In this document: one piece after another, positions 17,403-26,713 of the stretch | How positions within the stretch are numbered: position 1 is the first letter of the stretch | How the letters are laid out: the number at the start of each line of letters is the position of its first letter | Source of the DNA: Bacillota bacterium | GTDB lineage: Bacteria > Bacillota > Bacilli > Alicyclobacillales > Alicyclobacillaceae | Length of the DNA stretch: 32,211 nucleotides | Direction: 5' to 3' | Assembly: GCA_027336365.1 (NCBI GenBank) | Contig: DAHWFY010000010.1 | Location: 1 to 32,211, forward strand | Made by a program: the position numbers and the translations under genes | The notes under the pieces: model-generated | Databases searched by the model: none | The model's input: the letters and a program-made list of their open reading frames with translations, nothing else | Told to the model about the DNA's origin: nothing

Positions 17403-17414
17403 TGAATTAATTCA
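17403..17414. promoter_or_regulatory. 12-bp palindrome abutting the -35 of the zinc-ribbon promoter
   Basis: TGAATTAATTCA is a perfect palindrome directly next to the -35 box. Its place suits a repressor or activator site. It could also arise by chance in an AT-rich promoter. Confidence 0.35.
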
Positions 17415-17444
17415 GATAATTATGACGAATCTGTGAACTTCATA

Positions 17445-17489
17445 AATTGTGGGAGAAGACCGAATAAAGTTCCGTCTCCTCCCACAATT
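17445..17489. terminator. 16-bp hairpin downstream of tkt
   Basis: Arms at 17445-17460 and 17474-17489 pair over 16 positions with one G-T wobble when read on the tkt strand, with a 13-base loop. No T-run follows on either strand. Its place 74 bases after the tkt stop suggests termination or 3'-end protection. Confidence 0.6.
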
Positions 17490-17562
17490 CTTCCTGATTA
17501 TGCCTGCCCAGAGGTCATAGTAACTTGGCGGCGAAAAAAATGCCTCGGTACAAATCTTCTTC

Positions 17563-19551
17563 TTAGAACAGGGTTCTTGCCATACCCACCACATTGTCGA
17601 CGGTAAATCCGTACTTTTCCATGACCACCTCGCCAGGAGCAGACGCGCCAAAAACATCCATTCCTAGTACCTGACCCTCCCGGCCCACGTACTTGTACCA
17701 AGGCATCGGATGAGCCATTTCCACTGCCAGACGTCGACTCACTTGTGGCGGCAAGACCTCATTCCGATAACTGTCCGGCTGCTCCTCAAACAATTCCATG
17801 CTGGTCAAGTTTATTACCCGCACCGCCACTCCCTCAGCAGCCAGTTGCTTTGCTGCTGCAAGAACCAAGTGCACTTCGGACCCTGTGGACAAAAAGGCCA
17901 ACTGCATGCCGTCCCCTTGCTGATACAGCACATAGCCCCCCCTGGCAAAGTCCGCAGCATGTGCCTGCACTTCCACCAAAGTCGGCAGTTTTTGTCGACT
18001 CAAAGCAATCGCCACGGGCCCCTCGCGGTGCTCCAATGCCCAGCGCAAGGCCTGACCCGTTTCCGTCGCATCTGCGGGACGAAACACCTTAAACCCAGGA
18101 ATCAGTCGTAGGGCGGCCAATTGTTCTACAGGCTCGTGCGTGGGACCATCTTCCCCGACAGCGATGCTGTCGTGAGTGAAAACATGTAAAACGGGTTGCT
18201 TCATTAGGGCGGAGACTCGTAAGGCCGGGCGCAGGTAATCGCTAAACACCAAGAAGGTACCTGCATAAGGGATAACTCCGCCATGTAAGGATAAGCCATT
18301 GAGAATTGCACCCATGGCGTGTTCTCTCACCCCGTAAAAGAAGTTCCGTCCATCGTAACTCTCCCGCTCAAAGTGAGGAGTGCCATTGAGAATCGTTTTA
18401 TTGGATCCCGAGAGGTCAGCAGACCCGCCAATCAACGTGGGAACATGAGGCGCAATAGCATTCACAATCTTGGCAAACGCATCCCTGGTGGCCACTCCGC
18501 CCGTGAACTGGGGCAACACAGCCTCCCAGTCGACACGTACCCTTCCCTGTACTGCATCCACCCACTCCTGAGCCAGTTCGGGATGAGCATGCCCATAGGC
18601 CTCAAGCTCCTCTTCCCAACGGACTTGCAGTTCCTGCCCCATGGCGGCCCGCTGTGCAAACCGTTCATAAACTTCGGGAGGGACATAAAATGGGTCATGG
18701 TGCCAACCGTACGCTTCTTTCGCCGCCGCCGCTTCCTCGGGTCCCAGCGGAGCGCCATGAGCCGCACTGGTGCCCTGTTTTTTCGGTGCTCCGTAGCCAA
18801 TGACCGTTTTGACTTCAATCAGAGTTGGGCGTTGCTGTTCCTGTTGAGCCTCTCCAATCGCTTTTTCAATGCTGGCTAAATCGTTGCCATTCTCCACTCG
18901 CAAAACGTTCCACCCATAAGCGTGGAAACGAGCAGCCACGTCTTCCGTAAAAATCCAGTCGGTGGGGCCGTCTAAGGAGACATTGTTCGAATCGTAAAGA
19001 ACAATGAGTTTATGTAGACCCAAATGACCCGCTAGGGATGCGGCTTCTGCGGAAACACCTTCCATGAGGTCCCCATCTCCGCACAGAACATAGGTGTAGT
19101 GATCCATCAAGTGATATTCTGCCTGATTGAATGTCGCAGCGAGAAACGCCTCTGCCATAGCCATGCCCACTGCCATTCCTACCCCTTGACCCAGGGGACC
19201 AGTGGTGGCATCCACTCCTGGGGTGTGTCCATATTCCGGATGTCCCGGGGTTTTAGACCCCCACTGACGAAACCGTCGAATCTCTTCCATCGACAAGTCA
19301 TAGCCAGCCAGGTGTAAAAGACTGTACAACAACATGGACCCGTGCCCTGCCGACAGCACAAAGCGATCCCGATTCAGCCAATGAGGGTCCTGCGGGTTGT
19401 ACCGCAAAAACCGGGACCACAGCACATACGCCATGGGTGCCGCACCCATGGGCAAGCCGGGATGGCCAGAGTTGGCCTTTTCAATAGCATCAATGGAAAG
19501 GGCGCGGATGGTTTCCACGGCCAACCTGTCTGTTTCGTCAAATCCCATCAT
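17563..19551 (-). CDS. tkt: Transketolase
   Basis: A TPP-dependent enzyme of the non-oxidative pentose phosphate pathway, moving two-carbon units between sugar phosphates. The 662-residue protein has the full family layout: [33 protein letters not shown], the thiamine-motif [41 protein letters not shown], and [16 protein letters not shown] in the pyrimidine domain, then the C-terminal domain. ATG 19551 follows AAGGAG by a few bases, and an extended -10 promoter is present just upstream. A short 5' leader leaves no room for a riboswitch. It stands alone, apart from zwf and gnd. Confidence 0.98.
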   Translation of the reverse strand: MMGFDETDRLAVETIRALSIDAIEKANSGHPGLPMGAAPMAYVLWSRFLRYNPQDPHWLNRDRFVLSAGHGSMLLYSLLHLAGYDLSMEEIRRFRQWGSKTPGHPEYGHTPGVDATTGPLGQGVGMAVGMAMAEAFLAATFNQAEYHLMDHYTYVLCGDGDLMEGVSAEAASLAGHLGLHKLIVLYDSNNVSLDGPTDWIFTEDVAARFHAYGWNVLRVENGNDLASIEKAIGEAQQEQQRPTLIEVKTVIGYGAPKKQGTSAAHGAPLGPEEAAAAKEAYGWHHDPFYVPPEVYERFAQRAAMGQELQVRWEEELEAYGHAHPELAQEWVDAVQGRVRVDWEAVLPQFTGGVATRDAFAKIVNAIAPHVPTLIGGSADLSGSNKTILNGTPHFERESYDGRNFFYGVREHAMGAILNGLSLHGGVIPYAGTFLVFSDYLRPALRVSALMKQPVLHVFTHDSIAVGEDGPTHEPVEQLAALRLIPGFKVFRPADATETGQALRWALEHREGPVAIALSRQKLPTLVEVQAHAADFARGGYVLYQQGDGMQLAFLSTGSEVHLVLAAAKQLAAEGVAVRVINLTSMELFEEQPDSYRNEVLPPQVSRRLAVEMAHPMPWYKYVGREGQVLGMDVFGASAPGEVVMEKYGFTVDNVVGMARTLF

Positions 19552-19582
19552 TCATCACTCCTTGTCCCATTTGTCTGTGTGT

Positions 19583-19610
19583 ATGATAACACTCCCCTGG
19601 GTTTTCACAA
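19583..19610 (-). promoter_or_regulatory. Extended -10 promoter for tkt
   Basis: On the minus strand, TTGTGA (19610-19605), a 16-base spacer, and TGT-TATCAT with -10 at 19588-19583. The resulting leader would be about 25 bases and include the AAGGAG site. Confidence 0.5.
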
Positions 19611-19719
19611 GTTTATCTGCAAGCACACAAGCGTGGGGAAAACAGAACGTGAAAATTTGGGACAACTATGAGTTAAATGAACAGGAATTTCGTACTGATC
19701 GCCGAATTTAACTTGTTTG

Positions 19720-19785
19720 TAGACCTTCATGCCGCTGTTAGCGGCACCAACAAGGGATGTAAATCCACATCACTGTATTTATAGG
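19720..19785. repeat. Third copy of the 66-bp double-hairpin repeat
   Basis: Same length and order of blocks as the tandem pair at 8755-8887: TAGACC, TCATGCCGCTG, AGCGGCACCAACAAGG, GTAAATCCAC, then TATTTAT and AGG. It lies in the divergent region between tkt and the dipeptidase gene, 60 bases before the latter. Outside it, TTAAAT and ATTTAA and an AACAAGTTC block form further small inverted repeats. Confidence 0.9.
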
Positions 19786-19844
19786 AAAACTGAACAAGTT
19801 CATTTGTTGTAGGTCCTAAGCACACAAAGGATGGTGGACCGAGA

Positions 19845-21431
19845 GTGGATTGGAAACTGCACGCACATGCGTGTAAAGAGCAGTTCTTGGCTGACCTGAT
19901 ACAATTATTGTCCATCCCCAGCGTGGAAGACCCGACAACAGCGAAACCGGGACAACCCTTTGGGCGTTCAATAGATCAGGCCCTAAAATTCATGCTGCAA
20001 CGAGCTCAAACAGACGGATTTGTGACACGCGACTTGGAGGGTTTCGTCGGCATTGTGGAATATGGCCAAGGAGACACCCCTGTAGGCGTGTTGGCCCACT
20101 TGGATGTCGTCCCGGCAGGAGATGGGTGGATGACTCCTCCTTTTTCCCCAGTTTTGCAGGACGGTAAAATTTTCGCACGCGGAGCCATAGATGATAAGGG
20201 GCCGGCCTTGGCAGCCTACTATGCCTTGAAATTGCTCCGAGACAGTAAATTGCCCTTACGTCAACCCATACACCTGATTCTTGGCACAGATGAAGAGAGT
20301 GGTTGGCTGTGTATGAAGCAATTTAAAAAAACCGAACAAATTCCGCAAACCGGATTTTCCCCGGACGCTAAGTTTCCTGTGGTGAATGCCGAAAAGGGGC
20401 AGATTCATGCCACTCTGACTCTGCCGACAGATAACAAACCAAACAACTTGTCCATAGTGCCCGAACAACCTGTTGCAACCTTGACAAATTCAGTTTCCCT
20501 ATCTCCATCAAACTCTGAGATCACGCCACAATCCATCACTACTTTCCCTCAAACAGATGGTAAACCAACGGGCACATTCCGTGAAACAGAACCGTGGTGC
20601 TTGTGTTCCTTCCACTCCGGTGAACGCAGTAACATGGTCCCCAACCTGGCAACGGCTGAGGTATTGTTCCCCAGCAAGTTTGCCTCCCAGCCTCTTTTTG
20701 AGGATATTTCGACTCTTTATCAGCGGTATCTGGAGGAACACGGGATTCACGGTGAAGTGGAGGTTCTCTCCTCTATGCTCGGAAATCCAAACGCCCACGG
20801 ATTGCGTTTCACCTTGCATGGGAAAGCCGCACACGCCATGGAGCCCTTTGCAGGCATCAACGCCGGCCTGCATCTGGGAAGGTTCCTGCGCGTTCTGCCA
20901 TTTCGCGGCCGTGGGGCGGAGTTCCTACATGTTGTAGCGGAAGTCTTATTTGATGACCCTTATGGAGAGAAACTGGGCATGGCTTGCCATGATGAGATCT
21001 CAGGTCCCTTGACGGTCAACGCCGGGATTTTCGACTATAGTCAAACAGGAACTGCCGCCATTCAGTTGAATGTGCGATTCCCAGCCAGTCTGAGTGCAGA
21101 TACTTGCACTCAAGCCTTGAAAACAACGGCCCGTTCCATTGGTTGGAACATCAATGATCTGCGCACTTCTCCGGGTCACTGGGTTCCTGACAACCACCCA
21201 ACTGTGCGAACTCTCCAACGAGTTTACGAGGAACAAATTGGGCAACCGGCTACCCTGCTGTCCAGCGGTGGCGCCACCTATGCTCGCTCTCTTCCTTACG
21301 GAGTAGCTTTCGGCGCCGTATTTCCCGGCAAACCAATGACGGCGCATCAAGCCAACGAATTTGTCGAGGTGCAGGACCTGTTGGATGCAATTTCCATTTA
21401 TGCTCAGGCGCTGTATGAACTGACCCGGTGA
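19845..21431 (+). CDS. M20-family dipeptidase, PepV-like
   Basis: A zinc-dependent peptidase of the PepV/carnosinase group that probably cleaves dipeptides in the cytoplasm. The catalytic core reads GVLAHLDVVPAGDGW (H85, D87), RGAIDDKGP (D116/D117), GTDEESG (E150/E151) and SPDAKFPVVNAEKG (D174); the lid domain has LHGKAAHAMEPFAGINA with H330, and the C-terminal GGATYARSLPYG...TAHQANEFVEV carries the last ligand. At 528 residues it is longer than usual (about 465) because residues about 195-250 form an Asn/Ser/Thr/Pro-rich insert. The start is GTG 19845, 7 bases after GGTGG. No partner gene is evident; the GGDEF gene follows after 82 bases. Confidence 0.92.
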   Translation: MDWKLHAHACKEQFLADLIQLLSIPSVEDPTTAKPGQPFGRSIDQALKFMLQRAQTDGFVTRDLEGFVGIVEYGQGDTPVGVLAHLDVVPAGDGWMTPPFSPVLQDGKIFARGAIDDKGPALAAYYALKLLRDSKLPLRQPIHLILGTDEESGWLCMKQFKKTEQIPQTGFSPDAKFPVVNAEKGQIHATLTLPTDNKPNNLSIVPEQPVATLTNSVSLSPSNSEITPQSITTFPQTDGKPTGTFRETEPWCLCSFHSGERSNMVPNLATAEVLFPSKFASQPLFEDISTLYQRYLEEHGIHGEVEVLSSMLGNPNAHGLRFTLHGKAAHAMEPFAGINAGLHLGRFLRVLPFRGRGAEFLHVVAEVLFDDPYGEKLGMACHDEISGPLTVNAGIFDYSQTGTAAIQLNVRFPASLSADTCTQALKTTARSIGWNINDLRTSPGHWVPDNHPTVRTLQRVYEEQIGQPATLLSSGGATYARSLPYGVAFGAVFPGKPMTAHQANEFVEVQDLLDAISIYAQALYELTR

Positions 21432-21513
21432 GTTGGGCAAAACTCCTATTGAATCAGGCTCAGCCATAGGGAAGACGGATTTTGGGGGATTGCCCGCAAA
21501 TAGGAGTGAAATC

Positions 21514-22503
21514 ATGACGATATCCATTGATGGATTTTTATTTGAACAAGTTGCAAGAACACTGTTTGAAGCTGAAAATGCGCAAAGTGCGGCGGAAGCA
21601 ACGGTGACAACACTGAAAGAGACATTGCGGTTGCACCGAGTCATATTCGTCAGTACGTATACGGGTTCGCCAAGAATTATTGCCTATGCGGGAGACAGCG
21701 ACTTTTCCAAGGAAACAATTGAAGCGTATTTCCGCAGTAAGGAGAAAGAACTGAGCCCGTTGTTAAAGCTAACGCAACCCCTTTTTTTTCATGATTACCC
21801 TGCTCATCCGGGGGCTCTAAAGGCATTTGTTGATACAGGTTCTGCATCAGTGGCTTTAATTCCTTTTGTGGGGAACACGAGGAGTGAACTGGGCCTCATC
21901 ACTTTGCACAGAGATGCCCGCACAGAACCTTGGGACACAACGGCAGAAAAAATTCTTGTAGCAGTAGCACAACTGATTTTCATGGGACTCCAACGTCTTT
22001 ATTATCTCGAAGAACACCGACGCCTTCTTTACACCGATGAGTTGACCCGCGTCGGTAATCGCCGCGCGTTCATGTTGGACATGGAAAAACATTTGCAGGC
22101 AAAAGATACATTTTGCCTTGCCATCTTTGATTTCGATAATTTCAAGCACATTAACGATAACTACGGACATTTGGCTGGTGACACAGTTTTGCAACAGGTA
22201 TCCTCTTGTTTGCAACGCCTCCTCGCTCCTCCACACAAAATCTATCGACTGGGTGGAGATGAATTCGCCATTTATTATGCTGAAGGTGATTTGACAACAA
22301 CAGAGAACGCGATTGCGGAAGCCATACGTCAATCGAGGCTCGGTTGCACAAAAAAACCTAAAAATACCGTGCAAATATCAGTCGGGTGCGCGACTGCACA
22401 AGAAGCGTCATGGAATCTTGACCATTTGATCTCAAACGCGGATCATCGAATGTATGCGATGAAGCGTAAAAATAAAGGGGATACGACGAATGAAACTTTA
22501 TGA
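21514..22503 (+). CDS. GAF-GGDEF diguanylate cyclase
   Basis: A 329-residue cytoplasmic protein. Residues about 15-160 have the size and alternating pattern of a GAF sensor domain. Residues 165-325 form a GGDEF domain with TDELTRVGNRRAF, the metal- and substrate-binding IFDFDNFKHINDNYGHLAGD, and an intact active site RLGGDEF (motif at 247-251). It should therefore make cyclic di-GMP. The product-inhibition I-site RxxD is replaced by PPHK. ATG 21514 follows TAGGAGTG. The gene overlaps the next by 14 bases, a sign of coupled translation. Its base composition looks more AT-rich by eye than the neighbours. Confidence 0.92.
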   Translation: MTISIDGFLFEQVARTLFEAENAQSAAEATVTTLKETLRLHRVIFVSTYTGSPRIIAYAGDSDFSKETIEAYFRSKEKELSPLLKLTQPLFFHDYPAHPGALKAFVDTGSASVALIPFVGNTRSELGLITLHRDARTEPWDTTAEKILVAVAQLIFMGLQRLYYLEEHRRLLYTDELTRVGNRRAFMLDMEKHLQAKDTFCLAIFDFDNFKHINDNYGHLAGDTVLQQVSSCLQRLLAPPHKIYRLGGDEFAIYYAEGDLTTTENAIAEAIRQSRLGCTKKPKNTVQISVGCATAQEASWNLDHLISNADHRMYAMKRKNKGDTTNETL

Positions 22504-23245
22504 TCTTAGCGTTCCCATTAGTAACCGTGCGGCCGAGCCTTTCCCTCCGCATATCGTTTATCATTCTCATGAAGAAGGGGCACGACAAGCGGCTGAAGCG
22601 TTGGGAGTGCCCCTCAATGTATTCCCGAACGAAAGGGCCTGGGCCGTCGAAACTGTAACTCTAAGCACCCATAACGGGACACACATGGATGCTCCTTATC
22701 ACTATGGCCCACTCTCGGACGGAAAGCCAGCTCGTACGATTGACCACGTCCCCCTCGAATGGTGTTATGGTGATGGTGTTCTGCTCGATTTCAGTCAAAA
22801 AGAACCGGGCTCAAGCATAGAAATTGAGGACGTCGATGCCGCTTTGAAACGCATCGGATATGCGTTAAAACCCCTAGACATCGTTCTTATTCGGACCGAT
22901 GCTGATAAAAAATTTTTTGATCCAACCTATTTTGTCGCTCACGCTGGAATGAGTGCCAAAGCGACTCGTTATCTTCTCGACCACGGCATACGCTTGACCG
23001 GAACGGATGGATGGGGTTGGGACATCCCACTAAACTTGCAAGCCGAACAATATCGTGCAACCGGGGATCCAAATGTGTTATGGGAGGCCCATTTCTTGGG
23101 GACTAAAATCGAATACGTGCATATTGAAAAGCTTGCCAATCTTGACTTGTTGCCACAACCTTTCGGATTCAAGGTCGCCGCATTTCCAATTCTTGTTGAA
23201 AATGCATCTGGGAGTTGGGTACGTCCCGTGGCCATGTTTCCTTAA
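22490..23245 (+). CDS. Cyclase-family (kynurenine formamidase-like) hydrolase, second copy
   Basis: A 251-residue member of the cyclase family with the metal site intact in STHNGTHMDAPYHYGP (H61, H65, D67, H71) and the later GTDGWGWDIPL segment that is typical of the larger subgroup. It is only distantly similar to the protein at 8045-8677. The ATG lies 14 bases inside the GGDEF gene, with AAAGGGG a few bases upstream, so it is translated with it. The substrate is unknown. Family members hydrolyse formamides, isatin and related cyclic amides. Why it is coupled to a cyclic di-GMP synthase is not evident. Confidence 0.85.
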   Translation: MKLYDLSVPISNRAAEPFPPHIVYHSHEEGARQAAEALGVPLNVFPNERAWAVETVTLSTHNGTHMDAPYHYGPLSDGKPARTIDHVPLEWCYGDGVLLDFSQKEPGSSIEIEDVDAALKRIGYALKPLDIVLIRTDADKKFFDPTYFVAHAGMSAKATRYLLDHGIRLTGTDGWGWDIPLNLQAEQYRATGDPNVLWEAHFLGTKIEYVHIEKLANLDLLPQPFGFKVAAFPILVENASGSWVRPVAMFP

Positions 23246-23287
23246 ATTCCATTTGACGGCTTCATGGACGGGTTGGCCTCTTAGACA

Positions 23288-25840
23288 TCAATGAATCACC
23301 AAAAGTAGTGTCGCTACAACGGCCATCAGTCCAATGCCATAGGCAAAATCCCACCAGTGAACCCTTACTGAGCGATAATAAGTGCGGCCCTGGGGCAAAT
23401 CTGCCGGAGGACCAAAAAACCCCCGCGCCTCCATGGCTCGAGCCACTCGCTCACTCATGCGCACGGCTTGGGTCAGCAAAGGCAGGGCATACGTGATGGG
23501 CCGCATCGCCCGCCAACGGGCATCCTTGCCCCGTAGCTGCCGCGCCTGCCGGAGCTTGACCCATTCCGATTGAAACAGTGGAGCAAAGCGAATGCCAGCC
23601 AGGGTACCATAAGCGAATTTAGGAGGGACATGGAAGTTTTGCGAGAGCCCCACCACCAAGTTTGTGATATCCGTGGAGGAAATCAACAGCAGTCCAAAAG
23701 AAACGGTGGCCAACATACGCAGAGCAAGGATAAGCCCCAGAATAAAACCCGGGAAACTCAGGTGCATCCATAGAATGTGGATAACCGGTGTACCTGGGGA
23801 TACCTTTGCATAGGCTGTCATGGACCATACATATAGGATATAAAAGGCCAGAAAGGGGGACAGTCGTTTCACTACCTGCAAAGGCTCTAAGCGAGCCGCA
23901 GCAAGCATCAACACCACCGGTAAGAGAAAGACCGCTAAGGCTTGGGCTAGGGAATGAGCCACCAGCGCCACACCGATGGCCCCCAGAGTGAATAAGAGAT
24001 GCCAGGGAGGATTCAAACTGTGGGTCCATCCCCGCCTCACTTGAGTGTCCACCACACCCCACTGGTCGGATGAAACCTGTTGCTGTTCATCTGCTACCGA
24101 GTCACAAGAGCCGCGGTCTGAGTCTTCCTCCGCGACCGCCTGGTCCGCCAATAGATGGGCCTCCTGCATGATTTCTGGTTGTGTGAACAACTCCTGCGAA
24201 GACCCGACAAATCTTAATTTTCCTGGAACGAGTACCAGCACGTGCGTAGCAAATCTCCGCACTAGGTCCATGTCATGAGTGGTCATCACAATCGTACTCC
24301 CTGCCTCATGAAGTCGCTCCATCTTCTCCATTATCACTTGCTGCGTGTGGGCATCTTGTCCAAAAGTGGGTTCATCCAATAAATAGGCCCGGTGGGAATC
24401 CCGCAACATGGCGGCTACGCTCAGCCTGCGCTTTTGTCCTTGGCTAAGAGCAAAGGGACTCTGCTGAGTGGTCTTTTCCAATCCAAACTCCGCTAACAAT
24501 TGCGAGATCTCCGCCGGGACCTTGTCCCCCACCATCCGGTTGGCCAACTCATCCCCCACTCGTTCGTAAATAAACTGATATTCTGGATTTTGGAAGCTGA
24601 AGGACAAAAGTTGAGTTCGCTCTTTAGCCTTCCAGTCCTTGAGCGCCTTTCCGTAGGCCTCAACAGTTCCGGAGGTCAATCGTTGCAAACCAGCGAGCAC
24701 TTGCAACAGGGATGACTTACCAGAACCGTTGGGACCCACAATGGCCGTAAACGACCCCTCGGGAATGTTGAAAGACACCCCTGTCCACACACGCTGTACG
24801 CCGTAATACAGTTCGCCGTCCCACAATGCAAATGCGGTTCGCTCTCCTTTCGTTGCACAGACAGCAGGAACCTGACTTACAGAGGAAGCGGTTTTTTGAG
24901 AACCCGTTCCTCGTGTATTCCCCCCAGGGAATGTCCACCCCTGCTGAGTTTCCGAAGAGGTTCGACTCACCGCCAAGGGGTGAATTTGAGCATCAGATGT
25001 AACCGGTGATGGCGGATTTTGCCAAGGTGATACCACGCCTTGCTCCACCAGCCAGTGCCAGTGTGCGGTGAGTGTCTCTCTAATGGGGCCGCTGAACACC
25101 ACCTGACCCCCGCGATTAAATAAAACCACCCGATCCATCCAAGGCACTAGGGCTTCAAATTTATGTTCAATCACCAACAACGTCTGTCCCTGTCGACGCA
25201 GTCGCACAATCTGCTGGAACACTTGTTGTGTTGAGCGAGGATCCAAGTTGGCTGTGGGTTCGTCCAACACCAGCATCCCTGGTGACATGGTCAAGGCTGT
25301 GGCAATGGCCAGTTTCTGTTTCATGCCTCCGGAAAAATGCTCATGCCTGGCTCGTTTAAAAGTTGATAGTCCCACTGCCGTCAAGGCCGCATCCATCCGT
25401 GCCCTCATGTCTAAGCTTGGAATGCACAGGTTCTCCAGTCCAAAAGCCAGTTCATCATCCACCTGAAGCATGCAAAACTGAGTGTCCGGGTCTTGAAATA
25501 CGTAACCAATGCTACCCGGGCGTTCCAACTCCGCATGACGCCAAACCTGGCCAGTGACCTGACCCTCCACGGCACGAGGGATCAAGCCTGCACACAACAT
25601 GGCGAGAGTGCTTTTCCCACAACCACTGGGCCCAAGGAATAAAACGGCTTCTCCGCGAAAAATATCCAGGTTGATGCCAGACAGAACCGGTAGATCCGCC
25701 CCCTCGTAGGTGATGGTGACGTCTTTGAGACTTATCAAGGGTGTGGGCACAATCGGTGTGACCAGCGGGGTGGCCGATGTAGCTAGTACAGAAAACAGCA
25801 GACTGCTCCTCTCTGTCGGACTCATCCCGCCCATCTTCAT
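23288..25840 (-). CDS. ECF transporter: two ATPase domains and T component fused in one protein (YkoD-YkoC fusion)
   Basis: An 850-residue protein. ATPase 1 occupies about 36-260 (Walker A GPSGCGKST 70-78, signature FSGGM 169-173, Walker B VLDEP 191-195). A polar linker of some 60 residues (about 272-335) leads to ATPase 2 at about 340-560 (GPNGSGKSS 369-377, LSQGQKRRLS 465-474, LLDEP 487-491). A second linker, rich in Asp, Ser and Gln (570-605), precedes the membrane T component from about 610 to the end, which has multiple hydrophobic segments and the ARG-type coupling helices (ERVARAMEARGFF). In Bacillus these are two proteins, YkoD and YkoC. ATG 25840 overlaps the ykoE stop as ATGA. A longer in-frame start at 26074 would overlap ykoE by 230 bases and is rejected. 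Confidence 0.92.
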   Translation of the reverse strand: MKMGGMSPTERSSLLFSVLATSATPLVTPIVPTPLISLKDVTITYEGADLPVLSGINLDIFRGEAVLFLGPSGCGKSTLAMLCAGLIPRAVEGQVTGQVWRHAELERPGSIGYVFQDPDTQFCMLQVDDELAFGLENLCIPSLDMRARMDAALTAVGLSTFKRARHEHFSGGMKQKLAIATALTMSPGMLVLDEPTANLDPRSTQQVFQQIVRLRRQGQTLLVIEHKFEALVPWMDRVVLFNRGGQVVFSGPIRETLTAHWHWLVEQGVVSPWQNPPSPVTSDAQIHPLAVSRTSSETQQGWTFPGGNTRGTGSQKTASSVSQVPAVCATKGERTAFALWDGELYYGVQRVWTGVSFNIPEGSFTAIVGPNGSGKSSLLQVLAGLQRLTSGTVEAYGKALKDWKAKERTQLLSFSFQNPEYQFIYERVGDELANRMVGDKVPAEISQLLAEFGLEKTTQQSPFALSQGQKRRLSVAAMLRDSHRAYLLDEPTFGQDAHTQQVIMEKMERLHEAGSTIVMTTHDMDLVRRFATHVLVLVPGKLRFVGSSQELFTQPEIMQEAHLLADQAVAEEDSDRGSCDSVADEQQQVSSDQWGVVDTQVRRGWTHSLNPPWHLLFTLGAIGVALVAHSLAQALAVFLLPVVLMLAAARLEPLQVVKRLSPFLAFYILYVWSMTAYAKVSPGTPVIHILWMHLSFPGFILGLILALRMLATVSFGLLLISSTDITNLVVGLSQNFHVPPKFAYGTLAGIRFAPLFQSEWVKLRQARQLRGKDARWRAMRPITYALPLLTQAVRMSERVARAMEARGFFGPPADLPQGRTYYRSVRVHWWDFAYGIGLMAVVATLLLVIH

Positions 25841-26409
25841 TGCCCATGCACCCGTTTTTGCATGGCCACCGCAAAGTTGTTCAGGGTCCCACTGCGGTAC
25901 AGGGCATCGGCCACCGACTTGGCCAGCAACCCAGCCAGCAGTGCACCGCTGATAATCGTCAATACAAAGTAACCCACTTGGGTAGAGAAGGAGTAGTGAA
26001 TGCCTTGGTACTGAAATAACCATTGTACCGTATTCCCCACGCCGCCCGCTGCACCCGATAGCATCATCATCCAAGCGTTGTAATGGCGCCAGCCGCCAAG
26101 CATGAGGCCAGCTTCGGCTCCTGCCCCTTGTACCAGTCCGGAAATCAAAGCTCCCGTACCATAGGGACTCCCGAAGGCAAACTCAAAAAAGGCACTGGCA
26201 AATCCAGCAAACAAGGCTGCTCCCGGGCGACGAATGATGTAAGCCACCAACCCTGAGGCAATCCACCACATCCCATTCACAATTCCTTGCAATGCAGGGG
26301 ACCAAGTACCAAACACTAAATTATCTAACCAATCCCACCCCATGTAGATGGCCCCACAAACAACGGAAAAAATGACTGCCAAGACAATGTCTCGCAACTT
26401 CCAATTCAC
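25837..26409 (-). CDS. ykoE: ECF transporter substrate-binding (S) component YkoE, thiamine/HMP type
   Basis: A 190-residue membrane protein with about five to six hydrophobic segments. Its sequence (WDWLDNLVFGTW, then GMWWIASGLVAYIIRRPGAA, GLVQGAGAEAGLML) matches the YkoE family, which binds thiamine or its hydroxymethylpyrimidine precursor and works with ECF ATPases and a T subunit. The start is GTG 26409, 8 bases after AGGAGG. A TPP riboswitch and terminator precede it. The ligand assignment follows from the family and the riboswitch. YkoF, which accompanies the Bacillus set, is not present next to it. Confidence 0.93.
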   Translation of the reverse strand: MNWKLRDIVLAVIFSVVCGAIYMGWDWLDNLVFGTWSPALQGIVNGMWWIASGLVAYIIRRPGAALFAGFASAFFEFAFGSPYGTGALISGLVQGAGAEAGLMLGGWRHYNAWMMMLSGAAGGVGNTVQWLFQYQGIHYSFSTQVGYFVLTIISGALLAGLLAKSVADALYRSGTLNNFAVAMQKRVHGQ

Positions 26410-26470
26410 TTTTCTTGCCTCCTGTCGTGAATATGATTGAACTGCACCACGCCACGACCAACCCTGCCAG

Positions 26471-26517
26471 AAAACAAAAAATCCTCAGTGATGCTTGGAA
26501 GCGCATCACTGAGGATT
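26471..26517 (-). terminator. Rho-independent terminator of the TPP riboswitch
   Basis: On the minus strand a perfect 15-bp stem (arms 26517-26503 and 26494-26480) with an 8-base loop is followed by a T-rich run (TTTTTGTTTT). It lies between the aptamer and the ykoE ribosome binding site, as expected for an expression platform. Confidence 0.95.
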
Positions 26518-26534
26518 CTAGATCCTGTCTCAAT

Positions 26535-26618
26535 GGCACTTCCTCCCGCTGGCATTACCCAGATCGAGTTCCAGGGTCGGCGTTCCCGCCTCTCAGCCTG
26601 TTCGGCACCCCTAGCGCC
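26535..26618 (-). promoter_or_regulatory. TPP riboswitch aptamer
   Basis: On the minus strand: GGGGTGCC, GGCTGAGAGG (CTGAGA at 26596-26591), GACCCTGGAACTCGATCTGG, and GGGTAATGCCAGCGGGAGGAA. These are the conserved boxes of the THI element in the right order. Together with the downstream terminator it should shut down ykoE and the ECF gene when TPP is plentiful. Confidence 0.98.
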
Positions 26619-26643
26619 TTACCCCTATGCAATTATCAGACTG

Positions 26644-26672
26644 AATATAGCATATCCCTTGTTTAATTGTAA
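26644..26672 (-). promoter_or_regulatory. Promoter of the ykoE operon
   Basis: On the minus strand TTACAA (26672-26667), 17 bases, TATATT (26649-26644), with TGC just before the -10 as an extended element. Transcription would start near 26637, shortly before the aptamer. Confidence 0.6.
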
Positions 26673-26713
26673 ATCATCGTGACCGTCTTGTCAGACTGCA
26701 AAAATCTCCCGTC

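Noticed and set aside
25841-26074. Longer start for the ECF fusion protein
   Set aside because: It would overlap ykoE by more than 230 bases; ATG 25840 overlaps the ykoE stop as ATGA and puts the first ATPase domain at the expected distance.
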